Shown here: positions 15,101 through 23,662 of the stretch, piece by piece | Position numbering within the stretch: position 1 is the stretch's first letter | Layout of the letters: each line of letters opens with the position of its first letter | Assembly: GCA_030159075.1 (NCBI GenBank) | Contig: BROG01000294.1 | Span: 787,071-851,070 of the forward strand | Source of the DNA: Atrina japonica | Lineage: Eukaryota > Mollusca > Bivalvia > Pterioida > Pinnidae | Reading direction: 5' to 3' | DNA length: 64,000 nt | The notes under the pieces: model-generated | Database searches by the model: none | What the model saw: only the letters and a program-made list of their open reading frames with translations | What the model was told of the DNA's origin: nothing | Translations under genes and position numbers: made by a program

Positions 15101-18100
15101 AAATGTTACAAAAGTCCGGTGAAATCTATTTGATAAATGGTCCAAATGACCAGTAATTTTCCATTTCATTTCAATTGTGTATATAAACAGACAAGTAAAA
15201 AAATTACTTTGACCAGTGAAATTCCTTTATTCACTGGTCCGGTTGACCAGTAATTTTTTTTTATTTCAAAATGTCTGATATACCCACTACACACAAAGAA
15301 AACAAGTACTTTCTGGGCCTGAATTGTATTTAATCTGTTATTACATGTAGTGTTGTAACAAACATTCAAGGAATAACATTAACAAATTTAAGTTTTGGTT
15401 GTTTATGTTTTGTCTCAAAGTTACAGGTACAAGTACGAATGTAGTTGAGGGTCATCAAAACACATTACAAGATCTACATATGCAAGATCTATATAATAAT
15501 GTATGCAAAATGAACAAGCTCATTTTTATTCTTCAGTGAGATATAAAGAAAATAAAGTCTGATAAGGAAATTGCAGATCAGATTTGTTTCAGTATGTTTA
15601 ATTTCAATTTTATGCTTCAGATTTTAAATTGCATTAGGTATCTTTAGACAAGGATTTTAATTTATTTGACTATTCATTGATTTTTTTTGTGCATAAAATA
15701 ACTGTATATGCAGCTTATCTTGAGAACTGATCACTAAACTGTACCTCTATCCAAGAATGTCTTGTAAAAGTACATATTTCTACATTAAAAGTTTCAAATC
15801 CAAGGCACATACTCATTTACATTTGTATTTAAGGAGCGTCTCTTGGTATTGGTATTGAGGTACATGTCAGAGTTTTTGAAATTCACTGGTCTTACCAGAA
15901 AAACTTAAATTTTACAAAAGTCCGGTGAAATCTATCTGATAACTGATCCAAATGACCAGCAATTTTTCATTTCTTTTCAATTGTGTATTTATACAGACCA
16001 GTAAAAAATTTTCTTTATGTGAAATTTCTTTATTCACTGGTCCGGTTGACCAGTAATATTTTTCTTATTTCAAAATGTCTGACAGGTAATTTTTATTTTC
16101 ATCACAAGATTTTCTATGTTTTTAGTTTACAAATAAAAAGTATAAAAAAAATTAACAAATCTTATCAATTTTCACGAATAACAAATAAAATACTATTAAT
16201 TTTTATAAAGGATTAACATCCTTGTCACATTCATAATGTAAATTCTTATAATTTTACATATTTTCTACAGTAAAAGCTGGAGGTCCCGTGTCACAGTAGG
16301 TGTTGGCACGTTAAAGAACCCTACTGCTCAATGGCCGTAAGTGCCGAGCATAGGCCAAACTTTGAAGCCCTTCACCGGCATTTGGTGACGTCTCCATATG
16401 AGTGAAATATTCTCGAGTGGGACGTTAAACAACAATAAACAAAAAAATAAACAAACATATTTTCTGATTTAGAGTTGCCTCCCTTACAACAGAATTTTAA
16501 TATATTCGACCATAAACAATTATTCACTGAAGAATTCTTGTAATTGTAGTGTGTTTTGGTCTTGTTTTGGAAATTTATTAAGAATTAACCCATAATTATA
16601 TATAAATCAGGTTACAAATTACATTTTTAACATATTCTACAACATATATGTACAACATTTGTATCTTGCTAGTAATTTTAGTGTGTTTCGGGTCATTTTG
16701 GCAATTCAAGTTTGTTTTTGGTAAACTGCCTCATCAAAATATTTGATATTGATACAGGGGTCAGGAAAAATTTTGAGGTCACTGCTTGAGAAAAAGTATT
16801 CGTCAAAAATGAAAAACTATTCGTCCAAAGTTTTCAGTTTGTATCTACAATACATACTTAAATCAAATTACTGAAGTACTGATACGAGTTGATGGCAATC
16901 GTAAGTTTAATGAGGTTTAATACACTCAGTATACTGAATATTTTTTAATTCGGTAAAATTAGGTTTTACAAAAAAAGTAACTAAAAATTGGGTCAGACAT
17001 TTGGCCCAATGTGAGTACTGATGGCTTATTTATTATGCAACAAATTACATAGATCAATGATATGATTACAAACATTGTTTCATGGATATTAAATTTCTAT
17101 GCAACAGGGCAGTACTATACACTTACGCTATACTTCCTATCTCTAGGTCAATATGTGTACATGTAAAACATTTTCCCAACTTCAAAGACTGCAGCGAGTT
17201 TCTCATCAGTTAAGATCACCTGAATGAGGAATGATGCAACTTCTATGTCCAACTTCACAGACAGATCTTGCCAATACTGTATACACATTATGGGAAACTT
17301 GACCAAAACTCATTTGTATATTAATCCTGCACAAGAATTGTTAACAGTCCAGTCTATCACTTTTAATGTCAATTCTATCACAAGAGTACAATGGTAAAAA
17401 ATAATTGAAAAGTAACATTCTAAAGCAAATTTATAATACATGTATCTTAAAATTCAAATTAAGGACGCTAAAACTGACCTTTAATGGCATATATTTCAAC
17501 AAGTCTTGTAGACCTTTATTATTTAGCAAATTGTTACTATATTTTCGTCATTTTAAAAAGCAAAAATATACAAATAAAAGCGTGATTTGGAAATTTCAAT
17601 CTTGAGGTTGAGTTTTTGTTGCTGAAATGCACATACATGTGTAATTTTGCATCAATATGATGTGTTATTAACCCCATACTGCAAAATGTGCTTTGACTTG
17701 TTTCCCATAAACAACTTAGCATAACAAAACTGCATACTATTTCTGCCCGCCCTGGATCCACCCCTGGGCCAATTTGGCTGAAAAGTACAAACTTGGTAAA
17801 GGACCTTGAGCACTTGCTTCCTATCAAGTTTCGTCAAAATCCCTTCCATGGTTTCAGACAAGAAGTTGAAAATATGAAAAGTTTATGGACGGACGTGACG
17901 GGGAGTGATCACAATAGCTCACTTGAGCCTTTGGCTCAGGTGAGCTAAAAAGTGTTGAATCATCCAATAACTGGCAACATGAGGTCAATCATTGCTTGAA
18001 ATTAATTAGCACTGATCAGCTGGCCCGTGATGGCCAGTAGATTATAGGATGGACCAGTAGATTTCTCATCTGTAATGACCCCAATGTCCAGATATAAAGA

Positions 18101-18707
18101 TAGAGTGTAAGTGTTCTTTTCAATAATTCTTACTGTACACATATGTAAATTTTATAAAATAATCTATCTCTTCTTTAATAAATACAAACTGAAAATATCT
18201 GGTATTGTCTGAAGGTGATATAGTTTATAATCTTTATCTATACATATTAAGAAATTATTTCCTTTGAGTTATTTGTGGGCCAGCAGAAGTTTAATGGAGC
18301 TAGTAGAATTTTAATGCTACTGGCCTGTGCCTGTGGCCGTGTGGGGCTTAAGACAGGTCAACGTGACATCAAACATTTATAAGGATTGCATCTACAAATC
18401 CGTGGTGTCATGTTTGGTAACGTTTAATTTAGTTCTCCTAGATATACTTTTGATAATTATGTTATACAATTTTAGTCAAACTTCGAAGCGGTCAATAATA
18501 TCACGAAAAAGTTTAAGTCTCTTTTGTAAGTGAGGAGGGACGGAAAATTTCGAAATAGGAACACGCCTTTGCCTCAACCAGCGATATATCGCTGCCTCAA
18601 CTGAAAGTGAAAATAAATGTTTACCTGCATGCAACACATATCTCTACTTGTGTTGCAGGAACAGCTGAAGTTCCGGCCTGGAATGCATTGGGGCCGAATC
18701 CTGCCAT
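1..18707 (-). CDS. CPNE: Copine (CPNE5/8/9-like), 5' part of gene, at least 8 coding exons, runs off left edge
   Basis: Copines are cytosolic Ca2+-dependent phospholipid-binding proteins with two C2 domains and a C-terminal vWA-like domain; they move to membranes when Ca2+ rises. Reading the minus strand, eight exons with AG/GT borders join in phase into 183 residues. N-terminus (1-27) has '[13 protein letters not shown]'. C2A (about 18-128) has the Ca2+-loop motifs '[11 protein letters not shown]' and 'YDVDSPS' plus '[15 protein letters not shown]' and '[14 protein letters not shown]'. A linker has '[16 protein letters not shown]'. C2B starts at about 150 with '[17 protein letters not shown]'. 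'SDPFLVFYR' and the N-terminus resemble vertebrate CPNE5/8/9 more than CPNE1/3, judged from memory. Exon phases agree at all seven junctions, which chance would not give. The remaining C2B and the vWA domain lie outside the window. Introns total about 17 kb and are full of repeats. Confidence 0.93.
222..558. mobile_element. MITE-like element R4 (TTAAAGGGG ends), copy 1
   Basis: Starts 'ttaaagggggagctgtgttt' and ends with the near inverse ('acagcttatgcccctttaa'). About 337 bp. A second plus-strand copy lies at about 43193-43510 and a partial inverted copy at about 37493-37600. The 106-codon open frame across it is not conserved. Next to the last visible copine exon. Confidence 0.65.
635..738 (-). 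CDS. CPNE: Copine coding exon 8 (start of C2B)
   Basis: 104 bases encoding [20 protein letters not shown] then [14 protein letters not shown], with acceptor ATTACAG and donor CAG/GTACGT. '[21 protein letters not shown]' is a copine C2B hallmark including Ca2+-loop Asp residues. No next exon (expected '..HKTEV.KNTLNP') is visible in 1-634, so it lies further left. Confidence 0.96.
1164..1192 (-). CDS. CPNE: Copine coding exon 7 (29-base micro-exon)
   Basis: 29 bases encoding RTEEVGKCK between acceptor TTTGTAG and donor AAG/GTAGGT. It corresponds to the '(T/S)AEEL..C(R/K)' strand that opens copine C2B. Phase fits exons 6 and 8. Confidence 0.87.
2226..2720 (+). mobile_element. Reverse-transcriptase element relic, copy 1 (ORF end plus 3' tail)
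   Basis: 2268-2525 encodes [20 protein letters not shown] and '[16 protein letters not shown]', the region just after the RT palm in a family abundant in bivalve and cnidarian genomes. The tail (2560-2720) is diverged but recognisable. 5' truncated, so a dead copy. Lies in a copine intron. The family is probably Penelope-like (see findings) but could be a LINE. Confidence 0.7.
2700..2870. repeat. Degenerate 'gaccacct / ggttccactg' repeat
   Basis: Ends 'aggttccactgtattt' and contains 'gagaccacctgtcc', as in the MITE at 9071-9200 and the repeats at 13600-13775 and 34916-35060. Probably the same short non-coding family. Confidence 0.4.
3125..3186. repeat. Microsatellite (AC)n(AT)n
   Basis: A run of AC dinucleotides passing directly into AT dinucleotides. 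Confidence 0.97.
3847..3878 (-). CDS. CPNE: Copine coding exon 6 (32-base micro-exon, C2A-C2B linker)
   Basis: Found by phase requirement: the gap between exons 5 and 7 needs an exon that takes two bases and leaves one. This 32-base segment (acceptor CTTTCAG, donor ATGG/GTAAGT) does so and encodes [10 protein letters not shown]. That reads into V-RTEEVGKC and matches the 'GKK.G.I.L.AEE' linker of copines. Confidence 0.82.
4394..5343. mobile_element. Pogo/Tigger-like MITE inserted in R3 with TA duplication
   Basis: 950 bp bounded by imperfect inverted repeats: left 'cagtcaaaactcgttatgtc', right complement 'cagtcaaaccttgttatctc'. TA flanks each end (4392-4393 and 5344-5345). Uninterrupted R3 copies read 'acaaattacatagatca' and 'acaaactacatagatca', which shows the empty site with one TA. 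Such ends and TA targets are typical of Tc1/mariner-pogo superfamily derivatives. No transposase seen. Confidence 0.85.
4852..5086 (-). mobile_element. SINE-B (tRNA-derived) nested in the MITE
   Basis: Reverse-oriented SINE: tail ('gtttatttattgttg'), body ('cactcatatggagatgtcac', 'aaatgccggtg') and B-box region ('ggcgggactcgaac'). The A-box end is degenerate. A possible 10-bp target duplication 'gtcttaaaaa' lies at 4842-4851 and 5087-5096. Confidence 0.8.
6177..7072. repeat. Dispersed repeat R6, copy 1
   Basis: Matches the reverse complement of 25810-26780 in blocks: 'gaaaaaggcttc', 'catgctcatgcatttg', 'ataaagaggtcataa', 'ggtatgcattgcataaacag', 'cctggatccacccctg'. An unmatched 6560-6840 stretch looks like an insertion. 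No preserved ORF. Ancient non-coding transposon copy in a copine intron. Confidence 0.7.
7482..7552 (-). CDS. CPNE: Copine coding exon 5 (end of C2A)
   Basis: 71 bases encoding [20 protein letters not shown] then MPL. 'DF(I/L)G..(E/F)C.LGE(L/I)V' is conserved in copines. Acceptor AATTCAG, donor AT/GTAAGT. It leaves two bases that exon 6 completes as Ile. Confidence 0.95.
8312..8501. mobile_element. Degenerate short pogo-like MITE
   Basis: Contains 'gttatatcgaagttaaacaa', 'gatatctcgaag' and the terminal 'gagacaacgagattctactg', the style of ends seen in the MITE at 4394-5343. The left end is eroded. Confidence 0.45.
8795..8834 (-). CDS. CPNE: Copine coding exon 4 (C2A, second Ca2+ loop)
   Basis: A 40-base exon encoding [13 protein letters not shown]. 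'YDVDS' is the second Ca2+-binding loop of C2A. Acceptor ATCTAG and donor CAT/GTAAGT are intact, and it continues in phase 0 into DFIGRYEC of exon 5. Confidence 0.93.
9071..9200. mobile_element. 130-bp MITE with CAGTGRAACCTGTCT ends
   Basis: Starts 'cagtgaaacctgtctt' and ends with the complement of 'cagtggaacctgtct', a 15-base inverted repeat with one mismatch. Internal 'gagaccac' / 'gggaccacctgtc'. Related degenerate sequences at 2700-2870, 7840-7890, 13600-13775 and 34916-35060. Confidence 0.7.
9387..9535. repeat. Tandem duplication of about 88 bp
   Basis: 'gatcagagatgaagggcatc' ... 'gggatgttctgacctcttgg' occurs twice in a row with small differences. Lies in the copine intron between exons 3 and 4. 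Confidence 0.85.
9890..9993 (-). CDS. CPNE: Copine coding exon 3 (C2A)
   Basis: 104 bases, acceptor ATTTCAG and donor GT/GTAAGT. It encodes [20 protein letters not shown] then [14 protein letters not shown]. 'GRTEVI..NLNP.F' is a copine signature. The split GT/G codon gives Val with exon 4. Confidence 0.96.
10294..12374. mobile_element. 2.1-kb element with 415-bp internal tandem repeats, ends '...tcaggtgacctaaaaa'
   Basis: Left end 'aagaggcacaaagggcctta' then 'cggtcacctgagt'. Right end 'gatcgctataggtcaccagg' then 'tcaggtgacctaaaaa', so the ends carry inverted 'ggtcacctga'. Inside, a unit starting 'aaactttgattgcc' recurs at 11100, 11517 and 11932 (spacing 417 and 415). A shorter relative ends at 17945. 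The family is common in bivalves by my recollection. No protein seen; the mechanism is unknown to me. Confidence 0.8.
12375..13828. other. Copine intron 2, remaining sequence
   Basis: AT-rich. It holds a '(gg)accagg(t/g)ggtctttatacacagg' repeat at about 13600-13775 that recurs at 34916-35060. Nothing else recognised. Confidence 0.5.
13600..13775. repeat. Dispersed repeat shared with 34916-35060
   Basis: Shared blocks: 'ttgatttgtacacaaatg' and 'gtctttgtgaccagg', then 'ggtctttatacacagg'. Ends near 'gttttactgtattt', like the CAGTG-ended MITEs. Confidence 0.7.
13829..13916 (-). CDS. CPNE: Copine coding exon 2 (C2A, first Ca2+ loop)
   Basis: 88 bases, acceptor TTTTCAG and donor GAG/GTAAAA. It encodes [20 protein letters not shown] and DLKTNSFYE. 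The Asp residues of '[10 protein letters not shown]' are the usual first Ca2+-binding loop of a copine C2A domain. Ends in phase 0. Confidence 0.95.
14510..14590 (-). mobile_element. tRNA-like SINE head (third type)
   Basis: Minus strand reads 'tagcacaaatggtaaatgc' (A-box-like) then 'gggttcgattccc' (B-box). It does not fold as a normal tRNA and the body is not clear, so a SINE fragment, not a tRNA gene. Confidence 0.5.
15058..15280. repeat. Direct repeat unit 1 (pair with 15868-16082)
   Basis: 'agagtttttgaaattca', 'acaaaagtccggtgaaatct', 'tcactggtccggttgaccag' and 'atttcaaaatgtctga' occur in both units in the same order, about 810 bp apart. In copine intron 1. Confidence 0.9.
15868..16082. 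repeat. Direct repeat unit 2 (pair with 15058-15280)
   Basis: Same blocks as unit 1 with small indels. 'accagt' and 'actggt' words recur inside, so each unit can fold on itself. Confidence 0.9.
16269..16457 (+). mobile_element. SINE-B, 5'-truncated
   Basis: Body of the SINE-B family from 'ggaggtcccgtgtcacagta' through 'catatgagtgaaatattctc' to the 'aacaacaataaacaaa' tail. The tRNA head is missing. Confidence 0.88.
16883..17735. mobile_element. DNA element R3, copy 2 (right end truncated)
   Basis: Starts TACGAGTTGATGG and follows copy 1 without the MITE (empty site at about 17045). It ends after 'aacttagcataaca' where 'cctggatccacccctg' and the next repeat begin. Confidence 0.8.
17740..17950. 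mobile_element. Truncated relative of the 10294-12374 element
   Basis: Ends 'gagtgatcacaatagctcac' then 'ttgagcctttggctcaggtg' and 'agctaaaaa', parallel to the right end at 12330-12374. Contains 'atcaagtttcgtcaaaatcc'. Confidence 0.7.
18625..18707 (-). CDS. CPNE: Copine coding exon 1 (start codon)
   Basis: 83 bases: ATG at 18705-18707 on the minus strand, 27 codons plus two bases, then a donor (CAG/GTAAAC). It encodes [20 protein letters not shown] followed by VEICVAC. The start has A at -3 and G at +4, a good context. The split codon AG/A gives Arg when joined to exon 2. Confidence 0.92.
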
Positions 18708-18876
18708 ATTACTGCTTCAACCTTTTGATTTTTTATCTGGTCAGATAATCTTGTTTTGACAGACGTTCTGCTCCGACTGCTCTTCTTCTCTCACTTTCAA
18801 CAAATAAGCGGAGCTCGATCCCGATCTCATTATTAGTTACAGCAGAATGGCCATATGGAAAAACACCTGCATTGTT
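18708..18876 (-). promoter_or_regulatory. Probable copine 5' UTR / proximal promoter
   Basis: The 169 bases between the copine ATG and the arm of the long inverted repeat starting at 18877. No convincing TATA box is seen. A non-coding first exon further upstream cannot be excluded. If the promoter is proximal, the repeat arm forms its upstream border. Confidence 0.35.
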
Positions 18877-19921
18877 GGACAGACACCACCAAATATTTTC
18901 CCATAGGCCTCAATGCTAATTTACAAAACTTCAGGTCACTGTCACTCCCATGTTTATTAAATTTGGGTCAAATCAGTACCCTGTGCTGAAAGATCAATAT
19001 TTTTGATAACAAAATATGCAATCAAAAGTATAGGTTGCCGTTGCATTTTTACTTCAAATTTTCACTTGTTTACAACTCGTAGTATTCCGTACCAAAGGAA
19101 AATATCTATTCTCATCTGACCCCTCCCTTTTAATTTTCAACCATCAACCCTATAATTTGCAAAGTACCACCAATATTCATGTAGCTTTTTTATCACCTTA
19201 ATTTCACTTATTAATGGCAAAACTAATTTTTTCCTTTAATGACCAATCAGATCGCTGGGCTCATTATACTCTCCGCACAACTTTGGATGTCCAAAATGCC
19301 TGCACCCATGTTGTAAACAAAGCAGCTGTTTTTCCTATAGATTTATCCAAAACATTACCAAAAATGGTAATTTTGCATTTTTTGGAAATCTCATTAACGG
19401 TACACAAAGCCCCCTTAATAATGAGGGTGGGCACCCAACCTGAAGAGAGACACAGTCTATAATGTGTCATACCCCTATATTGATATTAACAAATAAATGC
19501 ATTAAATGAAGAAGTTGTCTGTTTTTCTTTCATGATTTCCATTCAGAATTGTCTGAAATACACACACTTTGTTAGTTTTAATTATTCCATACCATTATTT
19601 ACCAATATTGACCATGATGTCAACTAAGTGTAGATGGTACCCCTTAATACTGGAAAAGTGACAAAATATACCATTTTCCTCACAAAAACTTAAAATTTGG
19701 GTCATCTCTTGATGAGCTTTGAACCATTTAGTCACCAGAAATAAAGAAGGATTTCTGAAGACTACTTAAAAGTAAACTATGTCATTTCAGATGTCATCAA
19801 GTTGTTTTTATTGACAAGGAATGAAGTGCACCCTTAATAAAAGTGTAAAACTCCTGGGAGGGGGTACCCTTTAATACAACACATTTCATTAGACTTATTG
19901 TGTTCATTCATATAAAATATT
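18877..19921. repeat. Left arm of a long inverted repeat
   Basis: From 'ggacagacaccaccaaatat' to 'cattcatataaaat'. The reverse complement recurs at 21600-22818, so the arms are about 1 kb with a spacer of 1.7 kb. It contains an open frame (19214-19462) whose first 60 codons are also open in the other arm. Starts 170 bp upstream of the copine start codon. Confidence 0.88.
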
Positions 19922-21599
19922 TATGCAATCATTTTCAGACATGTCCATTATTTGTTTCATCCCTCAATTACAGTCTCATGATGTAACTAATTATATCCAA
20001 CAGCAGAATTCTGTCTGAATTTAAGGTGACCAACACTTATAGGGTGCAAAATGCTAGTGAAATTGCTTTTTAAAGAGGATGACATATTTAGTTCTGTTTC
20101 AAATGAAAAACTTAGTATAATTTAATTATACTGGTTTAAAAGTGGTAAAAGTCAATATCATGTGTTTATTTTTGTCTGATATGGCCCCAGAAGAGAGTGT
20201 TCAGTGATATTTGCTGAAAAGGGGGAGGGGTAAATTAAGTGATTTAAACTAAAATGCATGACTTAAACTTAACAAAACTTATGAAAACCTGCAACCTGAA
20301 TGAATATTAGATGATTAAATACAGAAAAATTTTATAATTGATACTTGATAATTATTTTTACAGGTAAGTGAGTATGATAATTAGATAAAAATCACTTTTT
20401 GGACAATATTTCCTGGATTTAAGAAATTGAAAATTCCTTCTACAGGTTAAGATGTTGATAGATTATGTAAAAATGTTAAAACACTCTATTCCAAAAGATT
20501 TTGTTATTTACAAATTATCTATGACCCAATTTTAACAAAATATGACCTAACCCCAGTGTGAAAATTCTTGTGTACAGTATAGCATAAGAGGGAGGTATTT
20601 AACCTAATTTTACACTGTTTTCACTGTATGTATTGTGATGAATTATTTCATTGAAGGGGCTTAAATACTGAAATGTAGTTTAATGCAATTTTCTCAAAGA
20701 TAAGTTGGTGCTTATCCTTCACATACAGTACATATATACAGCTAATGGTACAAAATACACTGCATGAATCTACTGACATGGCCTAATATGTGGAATTTGC
20801 CCCCCCCCCCCCAAAAAAAAAATAATAATCAACCGATCTTTACATCACAAAGGTCTTGTTTTAATTCTAATGAGTTCAAATTTACAACAGAAACATCATT
20901 TCAAATATAATTTGTTAAAATTAGTCACTATGCATAGCCATAACTACATGAATTTTGATATAAGAACATGTGCATTTTTGTTGGAGGGGGAAGGCTAATA
21001 CTTAAATTTTCCCTGTACAGATGAAATTTTGACCTATAAATGATAAAAAAATTAGTTCTAAGTGTAATATAAAACATGTGGGTAAATTCAAGAGATCTTG
21101 ATATCAAACGAATGCAGAATAATGTGTGTAGAGGCAGTACACCTATACATTTTGCACCTTGTGGACCCCCAACAGGTGCTTCATTTCATATTGACCCTCA
21201 AATCTGTTTAAAAGTATGAATAAAAGAGAATGAATTGCAACTTAGGTGATAAAAATGGGAGAAATAACTGATTTCAAGGCTTCATCCAGCCTACATGTGT
21301 AAAATGTGCATTTCTCTATAGGACAGACACCACCAAATATTTTCCCATAGGCCTCAATGCTAATTTATAACAAAATATGCAATCAAAAGCATAGGTTGCT
21401 GTTGCATTTCTACTTCAAATTTTCACTTGTTTAAAACTCGTAGTATTCTGCACCAAAGGAAAATATCTATTCTCATCTGACCCCTCCCTTTAAATTTTCA
21501 ACCATCAACCCTATAATTTGCAAAGTACTACCAATATTCATGTAGCTTTTTTATCACCTTAATTTCACTTATTAATGGCAAAACTGATTACATAACACA
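19922..21599. other. Spacer of the long inverted repeat, with a third partial arm copy
   Basis: AT-rich, no protein found. 21318-21590 is a direct copy of parts of the left arm ('ggacagacaccaccaaatat', 'tagcttttttatcaccttaa', 'ttattaatggcaaaactgat') with an internal deletion. A homopolymer C/A junction lies at about 20803-20822. Confidence 0.8.
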
Positions 21600-22818
21600 T
21601 TTTATATAAATGAACACAATAAGTCTATTGAAATGTGTTGTATGTAAGGGTATCCTACACTTTTATTAAGGGTGCACTTCATTCTTTGTCAATAAAAACA
21701 AATTGATGATATAATAAATAACATGGTTTACTTTTAAGTGAGCTTAAGAAATTCCTCTTTACTTCTGGTGACTAAATGGCCCCATGCTCATTAAGAAATG
21801 ACACAAATGTTAAGTTTTTGTGAAGAAAATGGTATATTTTGTCACTTTTTCCATTATTAAGGGTACCGTCTATCCTTATTTCATACCATAGTCAATACTG
21901 CTAAATAATGATATGAAATCATTCAAAATAATGAAGTATATGTGTTACAGACAATTCTGAATGAAAATCATGAAAGAAAAACAGACAACTTCTTCATATA
22001 ATGTATTTATTTGTTAATATCAATAAATGGGATTGAGAGGTAGGGGTGTGATACATTATAGACTGTGTTTCTCTTCAGGTTGGATTCTCATCCTCATTAT
22101 TAAGGGGGCTTGGTGTACAGTTTTCCAAAAAAAAAAGTGAGATTTCCAAAAAATGCAAAATGACCATTTTTGGCAATGTTTTGGATAAATCTATAGGAAA
22201 AACACCTGCATTGTTAACAACATGGGGGCAGACATTTTGGACATCCAAAGTTGTTCGGATGGTAAAATGAGCCCAGCGATCTGATTGGTCATTAAATGAA
22301 AAAATTAGTTTTGCCATTAATAAGTAAAATTAAGGTGATAAAAAAAATAATACTTTGAATATATAGGTAGTACTTTGGAAAATTATAGGGTGGGACAGTT
22401 GAAAAATTTTCCTTTAAAGGGAGGAGGTCAATAAAAAATTTGAGAATATGGCAACCTATATTTTCCTATTTTGATGCGGAATCACTAAAAGAGTTGCCTT
22501 TTCGTTGGCGGTTGTTGAGACGTCTGTAACAAGTGAGGAAAACTCCTCACGTGTTTCATTGGACTTGACTGTGGACTCACGGCGGGGTTGTGACCGGTCG
22601 ACAGGGGATGAAGTCCAGAGGTCCGTGTTTGTCCATTTTTAATTTGCAATGGCATCCTATACTTTGGTTTGATTGCTTATATTTGTTATCAAAAACATTG
22701 ATCTTTCAGCACAGGGTACTTATTTGACCCAGATTTAATAAACATGGGGGTGACAGTGACCTGAAGTTTTGTAAATTAGCATTGAGGCCTATGGGAAAAT
22801 ATTTGGTGGTGTTTGTCC
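21600..22818. repeat. Right arm of the long inverted repeat, interrupted by an RT-element tail
   Basis: Reverse complement of 18877-19921, ending 'ggtggtgtttgtcc'. 22490-22645 is foreign: 'ggcggttgttgagacgtctg' ... 'gaccggtcgacaggggatga' is the 3' tail of the RT element. Minus-strand frame 22317-22075 mirrors the frame in the left arm. Confidence 0.86.
22490..22645 (+). mobile_element. RT-element tail fragment
   Basis: 'gacttgactgtggactcacg', 'gaccggtcgacaggggatg', 'ccagaggtccgtgtttgtcc': the tail found also at 44427-44620 and 57012-57200. No coding part. Confidence 0.85.
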
Positions 22819-22826
22819 ATATGCAG

Positions 22827-22960
22827 TACATACTCTCTCTCTCTCTCTCCCCATTCATCTGTCTATCTAGCTAGCTGTCTGTAAGTCTATCTATCTTACA
22901 ATCTATCTATATATTCATTCATCTATCTATCTGCCTGTATGTCTATCTGTCTTTTAATTT
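22827..22960. repeat. Microsatellite (CT)n then (TCTA)n
   Basis: CT run followed by degenerate TCTA/TCTG repeats directly after the inverted-repeat arm. Confidence 0.9.
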
Positions 22961-23217
22961 CTTTATTATCAATAATTATTTATCCATATATTAATCGTTT
23001 AGTATCAAGTTTAACATTATTACTTGATGCATGACCAAGTTCTATTTTGTAGTTATGCGAACACTCCCTTACTCACATAAACAATAACATCGGTAGCTTA
23101 TTCAGAATAAGATCTTTTCGAAAAATATATGTGGTTCTGAAAAGAACCTTTGTTCCAACATGGAGTTTGTCAGACTGGTTGTCGTTAGATAGATTTGAAA
23201 GAAAACGTTAATTCTCA
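22961..23217. other. 3' flank of the single-exon gene
   Basis: Read on the minus strand this follows the stop codon at 23218. No clear polyadenylation signal was fixed and no repeat recognised. Confidence 0.4.
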
Positions 23218-23604
23218 TTAAGACCAGACGTCGGATGCTGCCTCACTTTCGTCAATATGAGCCTCGTTTCCGCTTACACTGGTTTCAGCATCTGTAACTT
23301 GCATGCTCTCGGTCGACGCGCCGTTGTCCTTGTCTCGGATCTCTTTAATAATCTGACTGAGTCGCTTTGCCCTCTCTGCCTTTATCTTTGCATAGTCATA
23401 GTAAATATTTCTGAGTGCCTCAACCACAGCCAAACGAAGTCGCAAAGAATACCGGAAGGATTTTCGTTCTTGGTGTTTGGCGATTCTGTAGCGTCGGGAC
23501 ATGGATTCCAATCTTTCATTTAGCATAACGATCTGAGTGCATGACGTTCGAAAAACATGCTCTGTATAGCGAAGATTTTCCTGGATTTTCGCTTCTTTCA
23601 ACAT
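23218..23604 (-). CDS. Single-exon gene, 128-residue protein of unknown function
   Basis: One uninterrupted frame, ATG at 23602-23604 and TAA at 23218-23220. The protein begins MLKEAKIQENLRYTEHVF. Residues about 36-85 are strongly basic and predicted helical (RRYRIAKHQERKSFRYSLRL, then AVVEALRNIYYDYAKIKAER). The last 35 residues are acidic and Ser/Thr-rich, ending ASDVWS. Balanced codon use, low repeat content and a TATA-like sequence upstream argue it is real. The pattern Q-R...L..L...V...R..Y faintly recalls the N-terminal domain of IER2/IER5 immediate-early proteins, but the match is too weak to name it. A nuclear or coiled-coil adaptor is possible. An overlapping plus-strand frame (23257-23523) is taken as a shadow. 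Confidence 0.7.
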   Translation of the reverse strand: MLKEAKIQENLRYTEHVFRTSCTQIVMLNERLESMSRRYRIAKHQERKSFRYSLRLRLAVVEALRNIYYDYAKIKAERAKRLSQIIKEIRDKDNGASTESMQVTDAETSVSGNEAHIDESEAASDVWS

Positions 23605-23654
23605 CTTTATTTCTTGAGTGATTCTATAGTTATAACTTACTTTACTTTCTTTTA

Positions 23655-23662
23655 TTTATATA
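23655..23662 (-). promoter_or_regulatory. TATA-like box of the single-exon gene
   Basis: Minus strand TATATAAA, about 50 bases upstream of the ATG, which leaves room for a short 5' UTR. Position and sequence fit a TATA box, but AT-rich DNA produces such words often. Confidence 0.4.

Noticed and set aside
22827..22960. CRISPR-like short repeats
   Set aside because: Tetranucleotide microsatellite with no spacers; host is eukaryotic.
23257..23523. 88-codon plus-strand frame
   Set aside because: Antisense shadow of the single-exon gene at 23218-23604.
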